Of a stretch of DNA of 64,000 nucleotides, positions 20,524-28,719 are shown piece after piece. The first letter of the stretch is position 1. Each line of letters begins with the position of its first letter. The notes under the pieces were generated by a model. That model had not been told where the DNA came from. It searched no databases and was given only the letters and a program-made list of their open reading frames with translations. The position numbers were made by a program, and so were the translations under genes. This DNA is from GCA-2683825 sp965662355 (lineage in GTDB: Bacteria; Planctomycetota; UBA1135; GCA-002686595), in NCBI GenBank assembly GCA_965662355.1, contig CBFIHP010000022.1, forward strand, positions 13,491 to 77,490. The letters run 5' to 3'.

Positions 20524-23500
20524 CTACTCGCAGTAGACGACGTTATCCACGGCGGCAGAGCCATCCAGCTCCACTTCGATTTGGACGACATCGGACTCGT
20601 CGTAGCCAGCGTCGCTCGAAAGCAGCATTGCTGTCGCGCTGTCACCAGGCTGGTCATCGCCCGTGCGGGTATCGAGCGTTCCTACGCCACCGTTAGCCGT
20701 GAAGCCGCCGGGGACGATGTAACGACGCTCGTTGCCACTCGAGTCTCGCAGGGTGACGAAACAAGTTTCGGCACCATCGATGTCGAGGAGGTCCAGGCTG
20801 TCCACGAAGAAAGGCCGCGTGAAGTCGATGAAGAGGTCTCCACCGAGTGCAGCATCGTCCGGATCGTCGTAGGTACCTCCGGTTATGAAGCCGTTCTCCT
20901 GAAGGATGAGAACGCCACCATGGCCATTGAGGTCCGGGTCAGAACCACCGTTCGAATCGTAGATCGCTGCACCGTAGTTGTCATCACCGATACCGGCGAT
21001 GACCGCGTCGGGCAGGAAGTCCGTTCCGGTGACGGCGTGACCGTGGCCGAAGCTCTCGAAGTCCATCAAGTAGCACGTGCGGCAGTCAACGCCGCCGCCG
21101 GCGATGTTGACATCGTCGACGAAGAAGTTGGTGAAGCCAACGTTACCCGTGATGGTGGAGTCGAAGGAGAGAGTGTGCGCGGCGCCATCAGCGAAACCAC
21201 TGATGTCGACGCTCTGCTGGGCATAACCGATGTACGGGCCATCGGCATCCGTGTACACCGCGAGGATGTTGCCATCGACCGAGACGTGCAGGAAGTCTTC
21301 GCCGTTGAGCGAAGAAACCGGAATCTCGAGCCAGAAGGTCATCTCCGTCGATCCGCCCGGGATAACGACACTTTGCGAGACAGAGCCTGCCTCAAACGCG
21401 GCGATACCGCCGAACCATGTCCACCAGTCGCCCGAGTTCGGGCCCGTTCCGCCACCGAAGCCACAGCCGCCGGCGGTGCAGAGCGGGGTACCAAAGGTCG
21501 AGGAAGCTTCAGCCCAGGTGCCTGCGCCAGCTCCGCCTTCGAAGCCGCCGTCATTGACCAGGCTTGTGCCATCACACGTGGTGCCTTCGCCGAAGAACAT
21601 GCCGCCAGCGGCAGCACAGTCTTCAGCCGTCGCGTCGATGCAGGTGCCGTCTTCGAGGCAGCACGCGCCCAACGGGATACAGGAAACTTCGGGTGAACAG
21701 CTGACGCCGTTTTCCGAGGTTTCGATTTCGATGATGCCCGCGTCGCCGGTGCCGAAGCCACCGACCGTGACGAGGTACTCAGCGCCAGCCTGCGAACACC
21801 AGGTGACCGTCGACTGGAAGCCATCGCCACCGTCGACGCAATCGTCGTCGTTGCCGGCTACACAGTTGCCCAACAGGTCGCCACAGTCGTTGCAGAAGAC
21901 GTTGATGACGGTGTCGGCAACAAGCGTGTTCAACGAGCAGGTCTGGACCGTGATCTCGGTACCGGTACCCATGATGGAGTACCAGACGTTGTTCTCGGGG
22001 TTGACCGTGTCGCAGCCATCGGCAATGTCGCTCGTGGCCGTTGTGGTGTCGACAACGATAATCGCCGGAACGGCGAGAGGCTCGGCGTCTTCACAATCGT
22101 CGTTGGTGACTGGATCGGGTGCGGTGAAGCACTCGAGGGTGAGCATGTACTCGCCGACGTCACCTTCCGAGAAGGAACTCAGCGCGATGTAGTACGTCTC
22201 GCCCATGTTGAGGCCACCGACGGTGACGTCGGAGAGGAGGCCCGTGCCTTCGTCTTCCGAGCAGCCGATTTCCGTGAGCGCACCGCACTCACCGGAGTAG
22301 ATGCCGAGGAGGCTGTCATCCGCAGGCGCGAGGCTTCCCTCGGTGTGGATGCGGGCACTATCCGTCGTGGCGACGAACTTGTACCAGATCGACGCGATAC
22401 CTTGCGTGCCGGGGCCGCTGAAGTGACAGCTGAGGCCCGGATCGCCCGGATCGGTGGTTGCAGTGCTGTTGTTAGCGAGGACCGTGGTGTCGCATTCCAT
22501 CAGAATGGCGTCTGCGCACGCATCGTTGTCGTCACCCGGCGGCGGGTCATCGAAACATTCGAGGGAGAGCATGTATTCGCCGGCGTCACCTTCCGAGAAG
22601 GAACTCAGCGCGATGTAGTACGTCTCGCCCGGGTTCAGACCGTTGACGGTGACGTCGGAGAGGAGGCCCGTGCCTTCGTCTTCCGAGCAGCCGATTTCCG
22701 TCAGCGCACCGCAGCTACCGGAGTAGATGCCGAGGAGGCTGTCGTCCGCGGGTGCAATACTTCCCTCGGTGTGGACACGCGCGTTCGAGCCAACGGCCAC
22801 GAACTTGTACCAGATCGAGTTGATGCCTTGCGTGCCGGGGCCGCTGAAGTGACAGCTGAGGCCCGGATCGCCCGGATCGGTGGTTGCAGTGCTGTTGTCA
22901 GCGAGGACCGTGGTGTCGCATTCCATCAGGATCGCACCATCACACTCGTCGTTGTCGTCACCACCTCCAGGACCGCCGCCGAGGCATTCCAGGGAGAGAC
23001 TGTACGCCCCCCGGTCAGTCTCGCCGAAGCAACCCATTTGGATGTAGTACGTGTTGCCCGGGGTCAGACCGCCGACCGTGAGGTCGGAGAGCAGGCCCGT
23101 GCCTTCGTCCTCCGAGCATCCGAGCTCGGTGAACGCGCCACAGGTACCGTCGTAGATGGCGAGGAGGCTGTCGTCCGCGGGGGCAACGCTGCCCTCGGTG
23201 TGGACGCGAACACTGTCGCCTGTGGGGACGAACTTGTACCAGAGCGAACCGACGACTTGCGTGCCGGGGCCACTGAAGTGGCAGCTGAGGCCCGGATCGC
23301 CCGGATCGGTGAGTGCCGCCGTGTTGTCCGCGACGACGGTCGAATCGCAATCCAAGGGGAGAGCGCCAGCGCAGTCACTGTTGACCGGAGGGGCGCCCGA
23401 CGGGAGGACTCCGTCTTGGTTCGGGCCACCCATGCGGCGGCGCTGAACCTTCTGTGGACGAGGAGTCGAGATGACCTTCTGATCGAGGTTCTTTATCTCG

Positions 23501-23832
23501 CCCGTCGACGGGTTGATACAGCCGTTCAGATAGACGTATTCCGCGGGCTCGAGCAGGATGTCGATGGTGGGGTTCTTGGCCCCCCTCCGAGTCAGCTCGA
23601 TGCGGATCTTCTGTCCGACATTCTCGAAGAAAATGGCGCCATTGGCGCGCGTGATCGGGGTAGCGAACTCGCCGTTTGCTCCGCGGACGCGGATATCGGA
23701 CAGGCTCAACGGGGTGAGATCGGGGCCCACGAGAAACAACTCGGCATCTGTTGCCTGGTTGCTCTGGGCCGCCGTCGTCATGGCGAAAGCGGCTAGACAG
23801 CCGACGAATAGAGACAGACCTTTTCGGATCAT
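20524..23832 (-). CDS. Large secreted protein with three tandem PPC-like repeats
   Basis: 1102 residues. Signal peptide MIRKGLSLFVGCLAAFAMTTAA, with an ideal AGGAGGAGGAC directly before the ATG. After a 130-residue lead come three tandem domains of about 142 residues. Each has a DC..A core, PGDPGLSCHFSGPGTQ, WYKFV, HTEGS.APADDSLL, GCSEDEGTGLLSD and a closing LSLEC, resembling bacterial pre-peptidase C-terminal domains. A fourth diverged copy follows (NDDCEDAEPL to GDAGIIEIE), then IPLGACCLEDGTCID, a cysteine motif frequent in secreted planctomycete proteins. Two jelly-roll-like domains end the protein. It probably acts at the cell surface in adhesion or polymer binding; no enzyme motif was seen. 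Its own terminator follows. Confidence 0.82.
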   Translation of the reverse strand: MIRKGLSLFVGCLAAFAMTTAAQSNQATDAELFLVGPDLTPLSLSDIRVRGANGEFATPITRANGAIFFENVGQKIRIELTRRGAKNPTIDILLEPAEYVYLNGCINPSTGEIKNLDQKVISTPRPQKVQRRRMGGPNQDGVLPSGAPPVNSDCAGALPLDCDSTVVADNTAALTDPGDPGLSCHFSGPGTQVVGSLWYKFVPTGDSVRVHTEGSVAPADDSLLAIYDGTCGAFTELGCSEDEGTGLLSDLTVGGLTPGNTYYIQMGCFGETDRGAYSLSLECLGGGPGGGDDNDECDGAILMECDTTVLADNSTATTDPGDPGLSCHFSGPGTQGINSIWYKFVAVGSNARVHTEGSIAPADDSLLGIYSGSCGALTEIGCSEDEGTGLLSDVTVNGLNPGETYYIALSSFSEGDAGEYMLSLECFDDPPPGDDNDACADAILMECDTTVLANNSTATTDPGDPGLSCHFSGPGTQGIASIWYKFVATTDSARIHTEGSLAPADDSLLGIYSGECGALTEIGCSEDEGTGLLSDVTVGGLNMGETYYIALSSFSEGDVGEYMLTLECFTAPDPVTNDDCEDAEPLAVPAIIVVDTTTATSDIADGCDTVNPENNVWYSIMGTGTEITVQTCSLNTLVADTVINVFCNDCGDLLGNCVAGNDDDCVDGGDGFQSTVTWCSQAGAEYLVTVGGFGTGDAGIIEIETSENGVSCSPEVSCIPLGACCLEDGTCIDATAEDCAAAGGMFFGEGTTCDGTSLVNDGGFEGGAGAGTWAEASSTFGTPLCTAGGCGFGGGTGPNSGDWWTWFGGIAAFEAGSVSQSVVIPGGSTEMTFWLEIPVSSLNGEDFLHVSVDGNILAVYTDADGPYIGYAQQSVDISGFADGAAHTLSFDSTITGNVGFTNFFVDDVNIAGGGVDCRTCYLMDFESFGHGHAVTGTDFLPDAVIAGIGDDNYGAAIYDSNGGSDPDLNGHGGVLILQENGFITGGTYDDPDDAALGGDLFIDFTRPFFVDSLDLLDIDGAETCFVTLRDSSGNERRYIVPGGFTANGGVGTLDTRTGDDQPGDSATAMLLSSDAGYDESDVVQIEVELDGSAAVDNVVYCE
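22105..23382 (-). repeat. Three tandem coding repeats of about 426 bp
   Basis: Units lie at about 22105-22530, 22531-22956 and 22957-23382. The first two by coordinate are nearly identical in DNA, for example around 22210-22330 and 22630-22750, with the same TGTCGCATTCCAT ending at 22500 and 22926. The third is more diverged. The similarity at nucleotide level points to recent duplication or gene conversion. Confidence 0.88.
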
Positions 23833-24203
23833 GTCCTCCTCCTGCTAGGTGTAGAGACTGTGTGCTTCCCGACCCTGGCGGCCGGGGAGAACAAGCTGAT
23901 GAAGTCACCATCCCACGAGCTTGGAAATCTGTCAATGCGCCCCGGGAAGGGAATTCCCACTTCGCTATTTCCGAGCGTTCTGCGCCGCAGATCAACAATC
24001 GCGGGCCGATCGCAAAGGGTCTCGGGTTACTTGAAGCGCACGTAAGGATACCGTAACAAAGGAAGCCGCAGTTTGCCCTCCAGGGGCTCAGTCGATGTCC
24101 GCTGGGAAGGGCTCGAACCTTCCCGTTACATTGCCCTCAGCCGCCTGGAGGGGCTTTTGGGGCCTCGGTCCCGACCCTGGTCCGCGGTACCCTGACCGGT
24201 GCC
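23833..24203. other. Divergent intergenic region
   Basis: 371 bp between the secreted repeat protein (minus) and the glycosyltransferase (plus). It holds the strong ribosome binding site of the minus-strand gene. It also holds a 7-bp hairpin at 24104-24124 (GGGAAGG, loop GCTCGAA, CCTTCCC) whose minus strand resembles an isolated tRNA T arm. No ORF or convincing promoter pair was identified. Confidence 0.5.
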
Positions 24204-25889
24204 ATGACTCGCCGCCCCTCGCGCCTCGAACTTCTCTTGCTGCTCATGGCACTCGGTTTGGGTGTCGCCCAGAGGGTGGAGGGAGTGACCGAACGAGCTT
24301 TTTTTGGAGATGAGCACCACACGCTCCTCCTCCACCGCCCCGCGTCCCCCCCGGTCGAGCTCGAGGAGGCCGGGTACGGCGAGATCCTCACGACCTTCGA
24401 TATGACGGGCTCCCACGTGGTGCTCCCGCTCCTGCAGCGGGTGGCCCTCGATGTCGTCGGGCCGGGCCCGGGCAGCTACCGGCTACCGGCGCTCCTTCCA
24501 GGGATTCTGATGCTCCTTCTCTGCTATCCCCTGCTGCGGAGCTTCCTCGGGGCCGGACCGGCGCTCCTCGGGACGATCGCCCTGGCGTTGAATCCGATGC
24601 ATGTGTTCTATTCGCACTTCGCTCGTTCCTACGCACTGGTCATGTTCACGAGCGTTTTCTTGGCGTACTGCGTGTTGCAGGGACTGCGCTCGCTGCGGTC
24701 GTGTAGCTCGAACGAGGAGGCGAGCTTTCTCCAGCGCCGGGGATGGTGGATCGCGACCTTCTGCCTCGCCTGGTTCACTCCCTACGCACACCTCTCGACG
24801 GCCGGCTATGTCTTTGCCTTGGGGGTCGTCGCGATCGTATTGGCTCGTTGGGAAGGTGGCGCCTGGCGTTCGAGTGCTGCGCCCTTCGTGGCCTTTGCGG
24901 GTGCAGCCCTCGTTTGCGGTCTGCTCTATCTTCCGCTCTACGAGCAAGTCTTGAAGTACATGAACGTGCAGCAGATCAAGGCACGTCCGGAAACGATCGT
25001 CGGCATTCCCATTCTGTTGTACGGAGGAGGCATCATGACCATTGCGGGTCTCCTGGCCTTGCCGTTTGCAGGCGTGCTTCTTTGGCGGCGAGAACGTGCG
25101 GCGTTCGTCATTGCCATGACGACGCTCATCGGTCCCTTATTCGCACTCCTCGCGACGCGCCCGCATGGGATGGAGTATGCCTATGCGCGGTACCTGCTTT
25201 GTTCCGTGCCCTTTTTGCTGGGGTTCCTCGCCCTGGCTTTCCTCGCCCTGATACGTCGTTTCGTGGCGAATCAAGAGCGGGCAGGTGTCGTTGCGGCACT
25301 CGTCGGAAGCGTGCTTCTGTTCGCCGCCTATTGGAGCGGCCCTCTCGGCCCCGACAATCCTCGGGGCCCGTTCGGCAACTGCTATCTGGCGATGCATGCC
25401 TTGCCGGCCTTCGACGAGCCCTATCCGCACATTCCCGAGGTGTACGCGGAGATTGCCGCGGACGATGATGCGCAGCGGATCATCGAATTTCCGCCGATCT
25501 GGACCCGCGCCGCCCTGGCCTACCGCAACTATGCTCTGTTCCACGGAAAGGAGGTGACCATCGGGTATGACGCCCCTATGCCTGGTGGGATGAGAGGAGG
25601 TCCCTATGCCCGTTTATCGGAGATCGACGTATCGGACGGTGACTACCTCGTTCTGCATCGCGACCCCGTTCCCGAAGTGCGTCGCTACTTCCGTTGGGTC
25701 TATGACGAAGCGGTTCCTCGCCACCGCAGTTTCGGCGACGACGGTTTTCTCGAGCGACACAAATCGACGTTCGTCTCGAACCTCCCGAAGAAGGAAGTCC
25801 TTGGCAGAACCGCGGCCGCGCTACGCAATCTGTATGGCCCGGCCTGGCGCAAGAGCGACGAGCTCCTCGTGTGGAAAATCGTTGATTAG
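24204..25889 (+). CDS. GT-C-type membrane glycosyltransferase (ArnT/PMT-like)
   Basis: 561 residues with about 10-12 membrane helices. The first external loop carries AFFGDEHHTLLL with acidic D36-E37, where GT-C enzymes hold their metal/catalytic Asp. NPMHVFYSHFARSYALVMF matches the second conserved loop of the dolichyl-phosphate-mannose mannosyltransferase/ArnT-like family. The C-terminal 170 residues are soluble and presumably face outward. It should transfer a sugar from a polyprenyl-phosphate donor to an extracytoplasmic acceptor that cannot be identified. The 3' end overlaps the following gene by 8 bp (TTGATTAG), indicating co-translation. Confidence 0.8.
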   Translation: MTRRPSRLELLLLLMALGLGVAQRVEGVTERAFFGDEHHTLLLHRPASPPVELEEAGYGEILTTFDMTGSHVVLPLLQRVALDVVGPGPGSYRLPALLPGILMLLLCYPLLRSFLGAGPALLGTIALALNPMHVFYSHFARSYALVMFTSVFLAYCVLQGLRSLRSCSSNEEASFLQRRGWWIATFCLAWFTPYAHLSTAGYVFALGVVAIVLARWEGGAWRSSAAPFVAFAGAALVCGLLYLPLYEQVLKYMNVQQIKARPETIVGIPILLYGGGIMTIAGLLALPFAGVLLWRRERAAFVIAMTTLIGPLFALLATRPHGMEYAYARYLLCSVPFLLGFLALAFLALIRRFVANQERAGVVAALVGSVLLFAAYWSGPLGPDNPRGPFGNCYLAMHALPAFDEPYPHIPEVYAEIAADDDAQRIIEFPPIWTRAALAYRNYALFHGKEVTIGYDAPMPGGMRGGPYARLSEIDVSDGDYLVLHRDPVPEVRRYFRWVYDEAVPRHRSFGDDGFLERHKSTFVSNLPKKEVLGRTAAALRNLYGPAWRKSDELLVWKIVD

Positions 25890-27042
25890 ATTCCTGTTCA
25901 CTTGCGCGGCGCTCTTGTGCGCCGGCCCGCGGTTCGCCCAGGACGAAGCCACGAGTGTGGATCTCGACGTGGTCAAGTTCGCGAAGGACATCTATCGTCT
26001 TTCCCCTTCCCTGACCAGGGTTGTCAAATCGGCCGAGAACAAGCTGCGCAAGGCCTACGCCGCGGAAATCGGTGGTCGCAGGGTCCTGTTCTTCGACGTC
26101 GACAAGGACCGCAAGCTGACCGGGGAAGACGGCTTCGCACTCGAGGGCCTGCCCTTCGTCGTGCCGTTGCCCGAGGAGTTGTTGCTAGGAACAGGACAAT
26201 TCTCGTATCGCTTCGAAGGCACGCACAGAATCGTGTTACTCCGTTCGGACTTGGGGCTGGGAGACAGGGTGTTTCCGCAGGCCATCGCGCTGACCGAGGT
26301 TCGCGTGCGAGCCGGCCTCCAGCCCCTCGTTGCCGACTCGCGCGCCAGCGGGGATGCGCGGGCGCACCTGGACTACCTGCATCAAAACGATGTCGTGCGT
26401 TATCGCCAGCTGACCCTCGAAGCGCATCGGCAGAGTCCGCGCAAGCCGGGCTATTCCGAAGCCGGCGCACGGGCGGGGCTGATCGGTATTCTCGGCTCCG
26501 GTACCTCGTTGACCGAAGACGTGATGGCCTGGTTTTCCAGTGCCTACCACGGGGTCAAGCTCCTGGACCCGCGGCTGGAACGGGTTGGGATCGCCCGCGA
26601 ACACGAGATGTCTCTCGTCTATCCCTTGCTCGAGTCCATGCGACTCGAGGAGCCATTGGTCCAGCCCCCCGACGGGGCCCGCCAGGTGCCGCCGAACTTC
26701 TCGCGTGGCGGCGAGGTTCCGAGCCCTATTCCGGACAGGAGCCTGGGCGCCGGCACGGGCTTTCCTTTGTTCGTCCTGTTGCCGCGCGACAGTGTCATGC
26801 GGCCTGTCACCCGTTTCGAGCTTCACGATTCGGCTGGAACGGCTGTTCGAGGCTACGTTTCGACACCCTCGAAGCCCGCCAACAAGGCCTTTCCGAAGAA
26901 CATGAACTGCGCCTTCTTCATTCCCTACACCGTTTTGGAGCTGGGCGAGCTCTACACGGCGACGTTCGAACAGGAAGGCATGACCGAATCCTTGCGCTGG
27001 TCGTTCAAGACCTGGGAATGGAAGCCGAAGAAGATCAAGTGA
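25882..27042 (+). CDS. Secreted CAP/SCP-like domain protein
   Basis: 386 residues from TTG at 25882, which overlaps the stop codon of the glycosyltransferase. This start gives a clean signal peptide (MIRFLFTCAALLCAGPRFAQ). Longer in-frame starts lie deep in the upstream gene and lack one. The middle (about 155-235) has YLHQNDVVRYRQLTLEAHRQ, then PGYSEAGARAG and WFSSAYHGVKLLDPRLERVGIA, the pattern of bacterial CAP/SCP-like (cysteine-rich secretory, allergen V5) domains, though without their cysteines. Function unknown; operon partner of the glycosyltransferase. The 3' end overlaps the convergent uracil-DNA glycosylase by 8 bp. Confidence 0.68.
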   Translation: MIRFLFTCAALLCAGPRFAQDEATSVDLDVVKFAKDIYRLSPSLTRVVKSAENKLRKAYAAEIGGRRVLFFDVDKDRKLTGEDGFALEGLPFVVPLPEELLLGTGQFSYRFEGTHRIVLLRSDLGLGDRVFPQAIALTEVRVRAGLQPLVADSRASGDARAHLDYLHQNDVVRYRQLTLEAHRQSPRKPGYSEAGARAGLIGILGSGTSLTEDVMAWFSSAYHGVKLLDPRLERVGIAREHEMSLVYPLLESMRLEEPLVQPPDGARQVPPNFSRGGEVPSPIPDRSLGAGTGFPLFVLLPRDSVMRPVTRFELHDSAGTAVRGYVSTPSKPANKAFPKNMNCAFFIPYTVLELGELYTATFEQEGMTESLRWSFKTWEWKPKKIK

Positions 27043-27748
27043 TCCCCATGGCCTCGAGCTGCTTGTTCACCTGGGGCGCCCAGCCACGGTTTGCGATCGG
27101 ACTGGCCGGGCTCGGGTGGAGGATCGTCTCGACTTCGACGTCGTTGCCCAGGGCTCGACGTGCACGGTCCTGGGCGAAGCGGCCGATCCCGATGATGCGC
27201 TGGGGGGCGATGGCTTCGACGACTTGCTGGAGGGATTCGTCGCACACCCGGTAGAGCGCGTCGCGCTCAGCGGCCGTCAACTTGTCGGGCGTGCGGTTGC
27301 GGCCGCTGTCCTCCATGAAAACGAGGGGGCAGTAGTTCCACACGAAAAAGCGCCTGAAGAACGACTCGGGCGTGCCGAACTTGTCCCGGGCCCAGTCCCA
27401 GAGCCTTTGGCCACTGACTTCGCTGCGCGCGCAGGCAAAGCCTTCGATGGGGCGTTTCTCGTGTTCGACCGCGGGCTTTCCGACGGGTTCTTCGATCTTC
27501 AACCAATCGCGCACGGAACGGACTTCGCCGAAGGGCACGCCCGTTTGGGCCATGCCGAAAGGCCCTGGGTTCATGCCGAGAAACAAGGCTTCGACGCCAT
27601 GGCGGGCGTAGCGCTCGAGGAAAGCCTCGTGCGGTTTGCGCGCATACTTCAGCGGGTTGTACACGTGCGTGACGGGAGCCCCGAAACGCAGAGCGTCGAC
27701 GCGGCGGGAAAGCTTGCGGCTGATCGAGACGATCTTGGCTTGGGTCAT
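27035..27748 (-). CDS. SMUG1-type uracil-DNA glycosylase
   Basis: 237 residues. Excises uracil (and 5-hydroxymethyluracil) from DNA in base excision repair. Active-site motif 1 is LFLGMNPGPFGMAQTGVPFGE (about 55-75), where SMUG1 enzymes have GMNPGPFGM with Asn as catalytic residue. The DNA-intercalating motif is HPSPASP at 211-217. Length is close to animal SMUG1 (about 270). Bacterial SMUG1 enzymes are known in a few phyla, including Planctomycetota and Proteobacteria. It lies directly after a small membrane ORF and an oxidase subunit III-like gene on the same strand. Confidence 0.9.
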   Translation of the reverse strand: MTQAKIVSISRKLSRRVDALRFGAPVTHVYNPLKYARKPHEAFLERYARHGVEALFLGMNPGPFGMAQTGVPFGEVRSVRDWLKIEEPVGKPAVEHEKRPIEGFACARSEVSGQRLWDWARDKFGTPESFFRRFFVWNYCPLVFMEDSGRNRTPDKLTAAERDALYRVCDESLQQVVEAIAPQRIIGIGRFAQDRARRALGNDVEVETILHPSPASPIANRGWAPQVNKQLEAMGIT

Positions 27749-27755
27749 CGGTTCG

Positions 27756-27860
27756 TCAAACGTCGGTCGCGATCCTATAGATCAGCAAACTGAAGCCGAT
27801 CAGAAAGCCCGCGATGACGATCAACAGTATGCGGAGCTCTTTGAGATCGCGAAGGGGCAA
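27756..27860 (-). CDS. Possible 34-residue single-TM peptide
   Basis: Begins with TTG at 27860 and ends 7 bp before the glycosylase ATG. The predicted peptide MPLRDLKELRILLIVIAGFL continues with a second hydrophobic half ending IYRIATDV, so a single membrane helix is plausible. Located between an oxidase subunit III-like gene and the glycosylase gene. No ribosome binding site was seen, and the frame could be chance. Confidence 0.32.
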   Translation of the reverse strand: MPLRDLKELRILLIVIAGFLIGFSLLIYRIATDV

Positions 27861-27879
27861 GCCGGCCAGCTTAGTTCGG

Positions 27880-28653
27880 TCAGCGTACCAAGTAGAGCAG
27901 CGTGAAGAGAATGGCCCAGAGCAAGCCCATGAAATGCCAGAAGATCGCGGCGAGCCGCAGCGAGTGGCGATGGACCAGCGTTCCGGCATCCGCGCGCAGG
28001 CGAGCCGCGACCACCAGCTCATATCCGAGCCCACCCAGGATATGCAGTGCGTGGAGAGTGGCGAGTGCGTAGAAGACGGCACCGTAGCCGCTACTGGAGG
28101 GCAAATAGCCGTCGTTCCACATGCCGAACAACACCCCGACTTGCACGCCGACGAACGCTACTCCGAGGGCGGCACTGAAACCGAGCCAGCCAAGGATTCG
28201 GCCGCGGTCCTTGGCGAGAGCAGCCCGCGCGATGCGTGCTGCATGCTCGATAGCCACACTGCTGGCCAGCAGCAGCAGGGTTGCGGACCACAGCCCCATG
28301 CGGGGAATGGCTGCCCGCACCGGTTCCCAGTCGCTGGCCCCCCGACGCAGGAAGATCCATACGGCGAGCAGGACGCAAAACAGCGTCGTGATGCCCGCCA
28401 GGAGGAGTCCCAATGCCAGGCTTCCGGTCTCGGGACCGGGTGCTTCGCGTTGCGGTGATGCGTCGTCGTCGCCATCCGCATCGTCGTCACCACCCCAGCC
28501 GCCGTAACCACCGCCCGAATCGTCGAAGTCATCGGGCGGACCGGAGGGCGGAGGATCTAGCTCCTCGGGTGCCGGCAGCGGATGCAGCCTGGGCTTCGGA
28601 GGCGCCAGGATGCTCGTACCGCCCGAGGATTCAAATTCAAAGAGCGCGTTCAC
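27880..28653 (-). CDS. Orphan heme-copper oxidase subunit III-like protein
   Basis: 257 residues. The first 85 are low-complexity (Pro, Gly, Asp, Tyr-rich: DFDDSGGGYGGWGGDDDADG). Five membrane helices follow with the subunit III signature, ATLHALHILGGLGYELV and LRLAAIFWHFMGLLWAILFTLLYL. Subunit III supports proton uptake and stability of cytochrome oxidases. No subunits I or II are adjacent; the main oxidase operon starts 6 kb away and has its own subunit III. It may belong to an oxidase or nitric oxide reductase encoded elsewhere. The acidic N-terminal tail is unusual for the family. Confidence 0.75.
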   Translation of the reverse strand: MNALFEFESSGGTSILAPPKPRLHPLPAPEELDPPPSGPPDDFDDSGGGYGGWGGDDDADGDDDASPQREAPGPETGSLALGLLLAGITTLFCVLLAVWIFLRRGASDWEPVRAAIPRMGLWSATLLLLASSVAIEHAARIARAALAKDRGRILGWLGFSAALGVAFVGVQVGVLFGMWNDGYLPSSSGYGAVFYALATLHALHILGGLGYELVVAARLRADAGTLVHRHSLRLAAIFWHFMGLLWAILFTLLYLVR

Positions 28654-28719
28654 CAGTTCCTATCGTAGCCCTGCTTTAGGACCTGGTGGGGTGTCAGCGT
28701 AGACGTGTGAAGGTTTTTC

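Noticed and set aside
22105..23382. Regular repeats that might suggest a CRISPR-like or satellite array.
   Set aside because: They are 426-bp in-frame protein domain repeats inside one secreted protein gene.
24104..24124. Minus-strand hairpin with TTCGAGC loop that looks like a tRNA T arm.
   Set aside because: No matching acceptor 5' strand, D arm or anticodon arm occurs upstream on that strand, and CCA is not encoded. A tRNA remnant or chance hairpin cannot be separated, so no tRNA is called.
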